Shown here: positions 38,642 to 46,900 of the stretch, one piece after another | Layout: each line of letters starts with the position of its first letter | How positions within the stretch are numbered: the first letter of the stretch is position 1 | NCBI GenBank assembly: GCA_018435605.1 | Contig: JAHDNF010000003.1 | Coordinates: 124,001-188,000 of the forward strand | Length of the DNA: 64,000 bases | Reading direction: 5' to 3' | DNA from: a bacterium | GTDB taxonomy: Bacteria > Auribacterota > Auribacteria > Auribacterales > Auribacteraceae | The notes under the pieces: generated by a model | Told to the model about the DNA's origin: nothing | What the model saw: the letters and a program-made list of their open reading frames with translations, nothing else | Database searches by the model: none | Made by a program: the position numbers and the translations under genes

Positions 38642-39997
38642 CTAAAAACACATATCTATAGCTTTCAATGTGAGGGTGTTTTGGCGCAATCCGTTGATAA
38701 AATCGGAAAATGTAATATCCTGCGTGAAAATGTAGAAGTATTCCCATATATACTGAGGCCATATATAACCTTCGGGAAACTGAAGTATGCGGGAAATGCT
38801 TATCAAAAATGCGGTATAACTGAATATCGTGGCGCTCACCGCAAAAACAACGGCTACGGTTTTCCACCTATATTCTGAGGCGAACATGGAAACCATGCAA
38901 AACGTAAATAGCGGCAAGCAGTTGATAATGTATCTTTGCGAATATGAATCGCCTCCATACCATTCCCCCCAATAACCATAGATAAGGCAAAGCGGTATAA
39001 GTAGGGATGCGGAAAATACTGCAGTCAGGCGTGTTGTGTCAGAATACTCAAGTTTTTTATGCCTTAAAAACATAAAAAATCCGGGAATGCTCAATATAAA
39101 CAACGGATGAAAAATAAAAAAACCGCTTCTCGGCGTGAACAAAATCGAATAAAACGGAATTCTATTGAAGAAAAATTGACCGGTGTATCCCGGACGCATC
39201 TGGTTGGCGTGTATCCACCAGAAAACCGGTAGAATCCAGAATATAGCTGTAAACCCCGCAATAAGATACGCTACAGAGCGTAATTTTTCTTTATCCGCGG
39301 TAATTATGATGAACGCGAAACTGACAAGCAAAAGTATTCCGTTGGTATACCTTACAGCAGTAGCCAGTCCGCTGAAGATACCTATCATCAACCATAAATA
39401 TGATTTGCGAGTAATAAGGTATTTGGAAAAACAATACAATATGCATGCAACAAGAAAAAAACTGTTCGCGTGGCTCATGCCGGACTGGGCATAGTAGTGA
39501 AGCGGGCTGGCAAAGTACGTGAGAAGAACCGCAATTGCGCTTAGCCGTGTAGAAAACCCGTTGATAAGAAGTGTCAGGTACAGGATAAACAATCCGAGCA
39601 TGGCGTAAATATTATGGGCAAACACGAACCCGAATATCCGGAAAAAAACATTGTTCGGTAAGTCCTTGAAGTTCGGATTGTTGAATATTTTTTCCTGAGG
39701 AATATCAACAGGGCATATTGAGCCGATAATATTGCCGATCAAAAAAAACGGGGCGTTCATAAGCGCTAATCCGGGGGGATACTGGGTTATATATCTGCCG
39801 GTTTGCGGGTCTTGCGTGAATCCGTTATAGACTCCGTAAATATTGTTGTCCAGATTCAGATCACCGTCGATCAATACCGATTCGCAAGTCGCGTAGTATC
39901 CCCATCCGTCCCCGCCGAGTCCTTGTTCAAACAGTAGCATATGCACAGCGATGACAGTCAGTACCGCAATAATCAGATACGATTGGCGTAGTTTCAT
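38642..39997 (-). CDS. GT-C-like polytopic membrane protein
   Basis: A 451-residue membrane protein with about ten helices. The first periplasmic loop (LEQGLGGDGWGYYATCESV) carries the acidic residue expected of GT-C lipid-linked glycosyltransferases, and ITQYPPGLALMNAPFFLIG is a typical following segment. This suggests transfer of a sugar from a polyprenyl carrier to an envelope acceptor, but no family-specific motif fixes the reaction. GGAGG precedes the ATG. It sits 134 bases downstream of the sugar-phosphate transferase gene on the same strand, so both may build the same glycan. Confidence 0.72.
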   Translation of the reverse strand: MKLRQSYLIIAVLTVIAVHMLLFEQGLGGDGWGYYATCESVLIDGDLNLDNNIYGVYNGFTQDPQTGRYITQYPPGLALMNAPFFLIGNIIGSICPVDIPQEKIFNNPNFKDLPNNVFFRIFGFVFAHNIYAMLGLFILYLTLLINGFSTRLSAIAVLLTYFASPLHYYAQSGMSHANSFFLVACILYCFSKYLITRKSYLWLMIGIFSGLATAVRYTNGILLLVSFAFIIITADKEKLRSVAYLIAGFTAIFWILPVFWWIHANQMRPGYTGQFFFNRIPFYSILFTPRSGFFIFHPLFILSIPGFFMFLRHKKLEYSDTTRLTAVFSASLLIPLCLIYGYWGEWYGGDSYSQRYIINCLPLFTFCMVSMFASEYRWKTVAVVFAVSATIFSYTAFLISISRILQFPEGYIWPQYIWEYFYIFTQDITFSDFINGLRQNTLTLKAIDMCF

Positions 39998-40131
39998 CTT
40001 GCCTCCAATTTTTATAGATTCACGATGAAGCTATACAGAAAATTTAAAAAAAAGGCAAAGTTTTTCGGTGCGGAAAATTCTTCTAAAGGTTGCTAAAGTT
40101 GAAACTGCATATCTCTTATGATTGATAAAAA

Positions 40132-40803
40132 TTACCGGATGATTTTGCCGGTTATAACCAGCAAAAATGTTTGGAACATGATTCTAAACTCGTTAGACCA
40201 GCATTTATTCTGTACGCCTTTGATATATTTGAGGTCGTAATGAAGTTTTCTGCGTACATCGTCGATCGATTCGTCATACTTAAGACTGATCTGCGCAAGA
40301 CCTGTTATGCCGGGGCGGATGGAAAGCCGTAGCTGGTAATCGGGCAGTTCTCTTTTTATGGAATCTATATAATGAGGCCGTTCTGGGCGCGGTCCGATAA
40401 TACTCATATCACCTTTGATAACATTGAAAAATTGCGGTATTTCATCTAAATGAGTGCGTCGTATGAATTTGCCTATTGAAGTTATTCGAGGGTCGTTGTC
40501 GATTCCGGTAAATGTAGTTTCCGAGCTTTTCTCAGTATCGTTTAACATTGATCGGAACTTGTACATAGAAAAAAGTTTGCCGTGTTTTCCCACCCGAATT
40601 TGATTGAAAATAATAGGGCCGGGGGAATTTGCTTTTATTGCGATTGCAATCGCAATCGCCGCTGGAGAGAGAACAGTCAGAAACAACAGGGAAAGAAGTA
40701 TATCTGCAATTCGTTTTGTTTGTTCAAAACAGCGTTTTGCTAGGCGAACCGTCATTCCGCACAAACCGCCTCCCAATAAAATCATACTTGTCGGCTCAGG
40801 CAT
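40132..40803 (-). CDS. Polyprenyl glycosylphosphotransferase with N-terminal PEP-CTERM-like motif
   Basis: A 223-residue initiating sugar transferase of the WcaJ/bacterial sugar transferase family. It puts a sugar-1-phosphate onto undecaprenyl phosphate to start a polysaccharide repeat. One helix (about 33-52) is followed by NSPGPIIFNQIRVGKHG, the MYKFRSM motif, GPRPERP and SIRPGITGLAQIS. The first 25 residues are unusual: MPEPTSMILLGGGLCGMTVR, then LAKR, that is Pro-Glu-Pro, a short hydrophobic stretch and a basic end, as in a PEP-CTERM sorting signal but at the N-terminus. The start is secure: GGAGG lies 7 bases ahead and a promoter lies just upstream. It links glycan assembly with the PEP-CTERM system. 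Confidence 0.92.
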   Translation of the reverse strand: MPEPTSMILLGGGLCGMTVRLAKRCFEQTKRIADILLSLLFLTVLSPAAIAIAIAIKANSPGPIIFNQIRVGKHGKLFSMYKFRSMLNDTEKSSETTFTGIDNDPRITSIGKFIRRTHLDEIPQFFNVIKGDMSIIGPRPERPHYIDSIKRELPDYQLRLSIRPGITGLAQISLKYDESIDDVRRKLHYDLKYIKGVQNKCWSNEFRIMFQTFLLVITGKIIR

Positions 40804-40863
40804 ACGTTTTCCTCCGGAACAATCTCGTGTGAATCAATCATGGTCAAATAGGCCTTTACCATT

Positions 40864-40892
40864 ATTATAGCACGAAAACGGTAAAATTACAA
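40864..40892 (-). promoter_or_regulatory. Sigma-70 promoter of the sugar transferase gene
   Basis: On the minus strand, TTGTAA (40892-40887) and a consensus TATAAT (40869-40864) are 17 bases apart. The leader to the ATG at 40803 is about 55 bases. Confidence 0.6.
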
Positions 40893-41019
40893 CGGTACAG
40901 TTGGACATATTTTTTCTGCTAAAAAAAAGTACCTTCAATTTGCATAAGTTAAAAAAGTATGATAACTTATTGATGAAAGTATGTATATAAACAAGAAAGA
41001 GTTCAAGAGGAAAATCTAT

Positions 41020-42012
41020 ATGAGAAGAATGTGTGTAGCATTGTCGGTGTTATTTTTAAGCGCGAGTAGCGTGGGAGCGGTGAGTTTCGACTGGGCGGTA
41101 ATCGGAAATCCGGGCAACCCTGCAGACAATACAGGGTATGGCTCAGTCGGTTACCAGTACAGCATATCTAAAACAGAGGTGACTAACGCACAGTACATAG
41201 AATTTTTGAATGCGGTGGCAAAGGACGATACGTACGATTTGTATAGTGTGACTATGGGTAATACTTACGGAGGTATAACCCGAAATGGAACCTCAGGGAG
41301 TTATACGTATACTTTAAAGGATAATGATGCGAATTGGGCAAACCGTCCGGTAGTTTATGTATCGTGGTATGATGTGTTACGTTTTGTGAACTGGTTGCAT
41401 AACGGTCAGCCGACAGGGGAGCAGGATACTACTACAACGGAGTATGGGGCATACGATTTGTCGCTTATTGGGGTGCAAAGGATAGTGCGTTTGGAAGGGG
41501 CAAATGTATTTTTACCGAATAATAATGAATGGTACAAAGCCGCTTATTATGATCCGATAACAAAGGTGTATTATGATTACGCGACAGGAACGAATACACA
41601 ACCGGATAATAATGTTCCCGATGATGATACGGGAAATTCGGCAAACTATTATAATAGAAATCTTAGCCCGTATTACAGCACTGAAGTTGGGGCGTATTAT
41701 GAATCGGTAAGTCCTTATGGAACCTATGACCAGAGCGGTAACGTAAGTGAATGGACTGAATCTGCTCCCGATTCAAATATAATAGTTCCGAATCGTTATC
41801 ATCGTGGCGGTTCGTGGTTTCATACTTCATCGCAACTGACGCGCCAGATCAGCAATGGTCCGACTCACGAGGACGACTGCCTTGGGTTTCGTATCGCAAG
41901 TTTCTACACTGGGGAAGAAGGGGGAAATGAGCCTATTCCTGAACCGGCGAGCATAGGACTTGTAATGCTGAGTTTGAGCGGTCTTGCACTGCGGCGCGCG
42001 AAAAAATCTTAA
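41020..42012 (+). CDS. PEP-CTERM protein with formylglycine-generating-enzyme-like (SUMF) fold
   Basis: A 330-residue secreted protein. A signal peptide (ALSVLFLSASSVGA) is followed by an FGE/SUMF domain: SISKTEVTNAQYIEFLNAVA, PVVYVSWYDVLRFVNWLHNG, NEWYKAAYYDP, YDQSGNVSEWTES, RGGSWF and CLGFRIA. The paired active-site cysteines of true FGE (in the stretch after GSW) are absent, so it is not expected to oxidise sulfatase cysteines and is more likely a carbohydrate or protein binding module. The end is a PEP-CTERM signal: IPEPASIGLVMLSLSGLAL, then RRAKKS. I chose the ATG at 41020 (AGAGGA upstream), which gives a normal signal peptide; one 13 codons earlier is possible. Confidence 0.9.
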   Translation: MRRMCVALSVLFLSASSVGAVSFDWAVIGNPGNPADNTGYGSVGYQYSISKTEVTNAQYIEFLNAVAKDDTYDLYSVTMGNTYGGITRNGTSGSYTYTLKDNDANWANRPVVYVSWYDVLRFVNWLHNGQPTGEQDTTTTEYGAYDLSLIGVQRIVRLEGANVFLPNNNEWYKAAYYDPITKVYYDYATGTNTQPDNNVPDDDTGNSANYYNRNLSPYYSTEVGAYYESVSPYGTYDQSGNVSEWTESAPDSNIIVPNRYHRGGSWFHTSSQLTRQISNGPTHEDDCLGFRIASFYTGEEGGNEPIPEPASIGLVMLSLSGLALRRAKKS

Positions 42013-42148
42013 CTACTATCATTATTATGTATAGCATTTTAATACGGAAACTTTTCACACGCAAATGTTTCCTTCATATCAAATTTGCACACTCTTTTAT
42101 ACATCAAGAATAATAAATACTGTTAAATAGGTATCTTGATTTTTAGAA

Positions 42149-42178
42149 TTGATTTTATCGAAGCATACGCTCTATAAT
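42149..42178 (+). promoter_or_regulatory. Sigma-70 promoter of the 42220 membrane protein gene
   Basis: TTGATT (42149-42154) and a consensus TATAAT (42173-42178) are 18 bases apart; the start codon follows about 34 bases after the predicted transcript start. Confidence 0.55.
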
Positions 42179-42219
42179 TAGCCCATCAATGTATATAACC
42201 TCAAAAAAGATACCCTGCC

Positions 42220-43746
42220 ATGATTTTTTTACTTGTTGCTTTGGCCGCTTTGTTAAGAACGCTAATGAGCTATTTTACTATTGTAATAGCTCGAGATACG
42301 GTTAATTTTATTGATGTGGCTAGTGCACTTGCGGTTGGAGATATTTTTGCGTTAATCGCTGAAGAACAGCATCCTTTTTACCCGCTACTGATAGCCGTCG
42401 TCCATAGTTTTTCCGCTTCATGGGTCATATCCGCAAAAGTTGTGGCTGTTGTTATGGGTATTTTGACTGTATTTCCATTGTATTTTCTCGCCAGACACTT
42501 ATTCGATGCCAAAACAGCTTATATCAGTGTTTTTCTGTACGCCATTTCACCTTACCTTGTACGATATAGCGCTGATGGATTGTCGGAAAGTACCTATGGA
42601 TGCATGCTCATGTTGACACTCCTGTCAGGTTATATACTGATCAGCCGTCATAGAAATATTTTTTCAGGAATCCTTACAGGTTTTTTGTCCGGATTGACCT
42701 ATCTGACCCGTCCCGAAGGAGTGCTTGTCGGATGTGTCGTCATTGCCGGCGTGGTGGTGTATGATCTGGCAAGCCGCAAAAAACGTTTCTTGCGACTTGT
42801 AATTTGCGTAGCGATGATTGTCGTTGGATTTATGATTGTTGCGTTGCCGTATATGTATTGTATAAAACATGTTACAGGAAAATGGCGTTTTACTGCAAAA
42901 AAACCGGTTACCATGCTTATTCCGTTTTTGAATGATTCGGATGTTGAGCGGAGTTCTCCTGACATATCCGGTCATCTAGACATAGTCTCGGACGCTGTAA
43001 ACATGGCGTCGGTGATGCGGTTTGAAGGACTGGGATCGGTCGCAAATGCTTTGATTCAAACATTTCATCCTTTACTATTTTTATTTTTCATTGCCGGATG
43101 CGTTTTCCTTCGGCGTACTACCGTTCAATGGAATCGAACCGCAGGATACTTGCTGATAGGCTGGTCTGCGGTTATGCTATACATACTTTACAGATTGGCG
43201 GGGTCGTATTATATAAGCAAAAGGCATCTATATCCGTTTGTAGTGGTGTTACTTCCATTTGCGGCTCTGGGCATGCGCCATGTTGTTTCCCTTGTTATGA
43301 AGTATGGTATGATCAAGCGCGAGCGAATCGCGGTTACGTTTATACTTCTTATCGTGTCAGTCGTAATTTTGCCTAAGACACTCAAACCGCAGAGAACCGA
43401 CAAGTGGTATCTGCTCGATATTAAACACGAGCTTGCGGGCTATATTACAGGAAATCCTTTCATCGCAGTGGATGACGAGCGTATCGGGTTTTATGCCGGA
43501 CTGCAATATACTGTTATCGAAAAGGAACATATTCCGCCGGAGACGTTTTTATCTGAATTAAACGTAAAAAACATACAATATTTACTCGTTTCTGAAGATT
43601 TTATCGAAAAATTTTTAACGGAAGCGATCAATTTTTCGTTATTATCAAACCGTATCGTTCATCTGGCATCCTTTGAGTTTCCGGATACGACTTATTATCT
43701 GTATGAAATCTCTAAGGTATCTACGGATGATTATAGCGGACATTGA
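42220..43746 (+). CDS. Glycosyltransferase family 39-type membrane protein
   Basis: A 508-residue protein with about ten helices in the first 390 residues and a soluble C-terminal part. The first loop (RDTVNFIDVASALAVGD) and EEQHPFYPLLIAVVHSF follow the dolichyl-phosphate mannosyltransferase/ArnT pattern (PMT_2), in which an Asp in the first loop is catalytic and HPPLYP-like residues follow. SGLTYLTRPEGVLVG is also typical. It likely transfers a sugar from a polyprenyl-phosphate carrier at the periplasmic face. The ribosome site is weak. The gene ends 59 bases before the Bcp start, so the two may be co-transcribed. Confidence 0.82.
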   Translation: MIFLLVALAALLRTLMSYFTIVIARDTVNFIDVASALAVGDIFALIAEEQHPFYPLLIAVVHSFSASWVISAKVVAVVMGILTVFPLYFLARHLFDAKTAYISVFLYAISPYLVRYSADGLSESTYGCMLMLTLLSGYILISRHRNIFSGILTGFLSGLTYLTRPEGVLVGCVVIAGVVVYDLASRKKRFLRLVICVAMIVVGFMIVALPYMYCIKHVTGKWRFTAKKPVTMLIPFLNDSDVERSSPDISGHLDIVSDAVNMASVMRFEGLGSVANALIQTFHPLLFLFFIAGCVFLRRTTVQWNRTAGYLLIGWSAVMLYILYRLAGSYYISKRHLYPFVVVLLPFAALGMRHVVSLVMKYGMIKRERIAVTFILLIVSVVILPKTLKPQRTDKWYLLDIKHELAGYITGNPFIAVDDERIGFYAGLQYTVIEKEHIPPETFLSELNVKNIQYLLVSEDFIEKFLTEAINFSLLSNRIVHLASFEFPDTTYYLYEISKVSTDDYSGH

Positions 43747-43805
43747 AGCTAATAACTAACTTACTAATATGGAGTTATGCTAAAATTTATTATGGAGGTA
43801 TGAAT

Positions 43806-44279
43806 ATGTTGAATGCAGGAATACCGGCGCCGGATTTTGTTTTGGCCGATAGACACGGGACGCAATTTTGTCTTAATGATCTTAGAGGTAAATGGGTAGC
43901 GCTTTATTTTTATCCGAAAGACAATACGCCCGGATGCACCACTGAAGCGCTTCAATTTTCTCAATCAGCCGATATTTTCAAGGAATTGAACGCTGTTGTG
44001 ATAGGTATCAGTCCCGATTCATGCGCAAGCCACGGAAAGTTTATCGACAAACAAAATCTTACTTTATTACTGCTAAGCGATACGGAAAAAAAGACATTGG
44101 AGCAGTACGATGTATGGAAACTTAAAACGATGTATGGCAAGGAATACTACGGTGTTGAGCGCACGACATATCTGATTGATCCTCAAGGTAATATAGCGTA
44201 TGTATGGGGAAAGGTAAAGGTTGACGGTCACCATAAAGAAGTTCTCGATAAGTTACGCGAGTTATCTTGTCGCGGATAA
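43806..44279 (+). CDS. bcp: Thiol peroxidase, Bcp/PrxQ-type peroxiredoxin
   Basis: A 157-residue peroxiredoxin that reduces hydrogen and alkyl peroxides. The peroxidatic Cys44 is in YFYPKDNTPGCTTEALQF. The resolving Cys found five residues later in many Bcp proteins is missing, and another Cys is in ISPDSCASHG, so the recycling mechanism may differ (1-Cys or distant partner). GKVKVDGHHKEVL is a conserved C-terminal segment. GGAGGT lies 8 bases before the ATG at 43806; the ATG at 43800 is too close to it, and the much longer frame from 43743 overlaps the upstream gene. Confidence 0.93.
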   Translation: MLNAGIPAPDFVLADRHGTQFCLNDLRGKWVALYFYPKDNTPGCTTEALQFSQSADIFKELNAVVIGISPDSCASHGKFIDKQNLTLLLLSDTEKKTLEQYDVWKLKTMYGKEYYGVERTTYLIDPQGNIAYVWGKVKVDGHHKEVLDKLRELSCRG

Positions 44280-44504
44280 GCGGATAGACGAAGTAACCGG
44301 CAATTTTAACTTACTGATTGATATTTGTTCATCGGCTGATCTTGTTGAGGATACGGACAAGAAGTTCGAATTATATCTTTGTGTTCTGTAAAAAAAAGAT
44401 AAAAATAGCGTTAACATTTTGCTGTTTTTTTACGACAATAAACAATAGAAAAAATATTCAAAAAGGTACAAACATCCTAAGTCTATAAAAATGGCAGGTT
44501 TATT

Positions 44505-45416
44505 ATGAAAATCGGTTATTATTGCAAAAACTGGACATTGGATTGCAATGCGGGAAAAACATTTGAGCTTTCGTCTTTTACGGAAGAGCGGCTTTTGAAA
44601 ACAACCTCTTTGAATATTGAGGCGCTTGAAAAAATACTACAGTTCAATGCTACGCATAATTTATTGGTTTACCGGATATCTTCGGAATTGGTGCCCCATG
44701 CTTCTAATCCGGTATGTACATATCCGTGGCAGGATTATTTTCAGGATGCGTTCGAATCTATAGGATCGTTTATAAAAAAGCATAATATGCGTATTTGCAT
44801 GCATCCCGATCAGTTGACATATATAAATACCAAAGACGAGTCTATTTTTGAGAAAAGCGCCCTAGAAATTTTGTATCACGCACAGGTATTGGATTTGATG
44901 AAACTTGATGAGTCGGCAAAAATTGTTTTATTTGTCGGTGGAATATATGGAGATAAAGAAAAAAGCATGGAGCGCTTCGTAGAGCGTGTCGGGCGTCTAA
45001 ATCGCGGTATTACCCGTCGGCTTGCCATAGAAAACGATGAACGCAACTATGATGTTTCCGATTGTCTTGCAATACATGAGGCTACCGGTATTCCGGTTAT
45101 GCTTGACGTATTGAATGATGAAGTTAATCCCAGTGGTATGCCTATGGACCAGCTTATTAAGCGAGTCGCCAAAACATGGGATACAGAAGACGGCATACCG
45201 ATAATAGAGTATAGCGAACAATGGCCTGGCGAGCGAGTCGGCAGGCACAGCCAGTCTATCAGTCTGTCTCGCTTTAAAGAATTTCTTTCCGATACTCAAG
45301 GTTTGGATTATGATGTAATAATGGAAGTGGATGATACCGAATCCAGCGCTATAGAAGCTGTGAAAATAGCTAAAAGCGATTCAAGATTTTTTCAGCAACA
45401 CAACCTGACTAGATGA
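44505..45416 (+). CDS. uvsE: UV damage endonuclease UvsE/UvdE
   Basis: A 303-residue TIM-barrel endonuclease that nicks DNA 5' to pyrimidine dimers and some other lesions, using divalent metals. MKIGYYCKN opens the barrel. Further landmarks are NLLVYRISSELVPHASNP, RICMHPDQLTYIN (metal His), LFVGGIYGDKEKSMERF, and LAIENDERNY with its Glu, then PVMLDVLNDEVNP and MEVDDTE. These are the known ligands-bearing strands. Its stop overlaps the photolyase start by four bases (ATGA), so the two repair enzymes are made together. Confidence 0.92.
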   Translation: MKIGYYCKNWTLDCNAGKTFELSSFTEERLLKTTSLNIEALEKILQFNATHNLLVYRISSELVPHASNPVCTYPWQDYFQDAFESIGSFIKKHNMRICMHPDQLTYINTKDESIFEKSALEILYHAQVLDLMKLDESAKIVLFVGGIYGDKEKSMERFVERVGRLNRGITRRLAIENDERNYDVSDCLAIHEATGIPVMLDVLNDEVNPSGMPMDQLIKRVAKTWDTEDGIPIIEYSEQWPGERVGRHSQSISLSRFKEFLSDTQGLDYDVIMEVDDTESSAIEAVKIAKSDSRFFQQHNLTR

Positions 45417-46756
45417 TACAAGACGACCGAATAAAACTCCTTAATGATAAAAAAGTTTCCGGCGGTTCGTTTGTCCTTTATTGGATGCAGGCGTCGCAGA
45501 GGGTAGAATACAATCACGCGCTTCAGTATGCTATCCGTAAGGCGAATGAATTCAGAAAACCGTTGGTCGCTTACTTTGGCATTACCGATAAATTTCCCAA
45601 TGCCAACGCGCGGCATTATCATTTCATGCTTGAAGGCCTCAACGAAATAGAACGAGAATTGAAAGAACGGAATATCCTGTTTGTGATTCGTCACGAATCG
45701 CCTCAATATGGAGTCGTGGAGTTGGCTGAATATGCTGTATTGCTTGTAACTGACAGGGGATACCTTCGCATTCAAAAACATTGGCGTCATTACGTCGCCA
45801 CCCATGCTATGTGTCCTGTCATACAGGTTGAAACGGACGTTGTTGTTCCGGTAGAAGTAGTTTCAGGAAAAGAAGAATATGCGGCGGCTACTATCCGGTC
45901 TAAAATACATCGTCATCTCAACGCTTTTATTAAACCGCTGGATGACATAGCGCCAGATATATCGTCGTTGAATATGGGTTTTAACTCCATAGATATCTCT
46001 TGCATAGACGGGTTTCTTACTCATTGTTCTGTGGATACATCTGTCGCGCCTGTTTCGGGTTATTGTGGGGGTACGTCGTGCGCGAAAAAATGGTTAAAAG
46101 AGTTCATAGATAAAAAACTCGACTTGTTTTCGCAGGTGCGAAATGATCCAACGCAGGATGCGCTGTCCAACATGAGTCCGTATCTGCATTTCGGCCAGAT
46201 ATCTCCATTATATATAGCGTTGCAGGTAATACAGGCAAAAGGTAGCGGTGTTGACGCTTATCTTGAGGAATTGATTGTCCGTCGTGAGTTGAGCATGAAT
46301 TTTGTAAATTACAACGATCGCTATGATTCGTTTGACGCATTGCCCGGTTGGGCGCGAATGACGTTGGAAGAACATGCCGGCGACACCCGTGAATATGTAT
46401 ACGATTTATGCCAGTTAGAGAAAGCGCAAACGCATGATAAATACTGGAATGCGGCGCAAACAGAAATGGTCGTTACAGGTAAGATGCACGGTTATATGCG
46501 CATGTACTGGGGCAAAAAAATTATAGAATGGACTTCTTCGCCCGCGCAGGCTTATGATACTGCTATATATCTAAATGACAAATACGAACTGGACGGACGC
46601 GACCCCAACGGATTTACCGGAGTGTCGTGGTGTTTCGGCAAGCATGACCGAGCATGGAAGGAGCGGCCTGTTTTCGGTAAAGTCAGATATATGAACGCCT
46701 CCGGATTGCTACGCAAATTCGATGCCGATGCGTATGCGCGCAGAATCCTGCAATAA
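45413..46756 (+). CDS. phr: Class II CPD photolyase
   Basis: A 447-residue FAD enzyme that splits cyclobutane pyrimidine dimers with blue light. The N-terminal Rossmann part has FVLYWMQASQRVEYNHALQYAI, typical of class II enzymes. The FAD-binding helical part includes LSNMSPYLHFGQISPLYIAL, VRRELSMNFVNYN, YWNAAQTEMVVTGKMHGYMR and YWGKKIIEW. The family Trp ladder and the NGFTGVSWCFGKHDRAW end are conserved. Start overlaps the uvsE stop. Together they offer light-dependent and light-independent repair of the same lesion, which suggests at least periodic sunlight. Confidence 0.95.
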   Translation: MIQDDRIKLLNDKKVSGGSFVLYWMQASQRVEYNHALQYAIRKANEFRKPLVAYFGITDKFPNANARHYHFMLEGLNEIERELKERNILFVIRHESPQYGVVELAEYAVLLVTDRGYLRIQKHWRHYVATHAMCPVIQVETDVVVPVEVVSGKEEYAAATIRSKIHRHLNAFIKPLDDIAPDISSLNMGFNSIDISCIDGFLTHCSVDTSVAPVSGYCGGTSCAKKWLKEFIDKKLDLFSQVRNDPTQDALSNMSPYLHFGQISPLYIALQVIQAKGSGVDAYLEELIVRRELSMNFVNYNDRYDSFDALPGWARMTLEEHAGDTREYVYDLCQLEKAQTHDKYWNAAQTEMVVTGKMHGYMRMYWGKKIIEWTSSPAQAYDTAIYLNDKYELDGRDPNGFTGVSWCFGKHDRAWKERPVFGKVRYMNASGLLRKFDADAYARRILQ

Positions 46757-46808
46757 TAGTATAAATATTTTGTTAACAGATGTTTCCCACTAAAGAGCGT
46801 GAATTTTC

Positions 46809-46838
46809 TTGACGTCTATATCTAGTCACGATTATTAT
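46809..46838 (+). promoter_or_regulatory. Sigma-70 promoter of the ior-paaK operon
   Basis: TTGACG (46809-46814) and TATTAT (46833-46838) are 18 bases apart. Transcription would start near 46845, about 55 bases ahead of iorA. Confidence 0.55.
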
Positions 46839-46900
46839 AAAAAACCACAATTAACAATACTTTTTATATTACATTAAAAAATTAAGGAACTTAATTGCTC

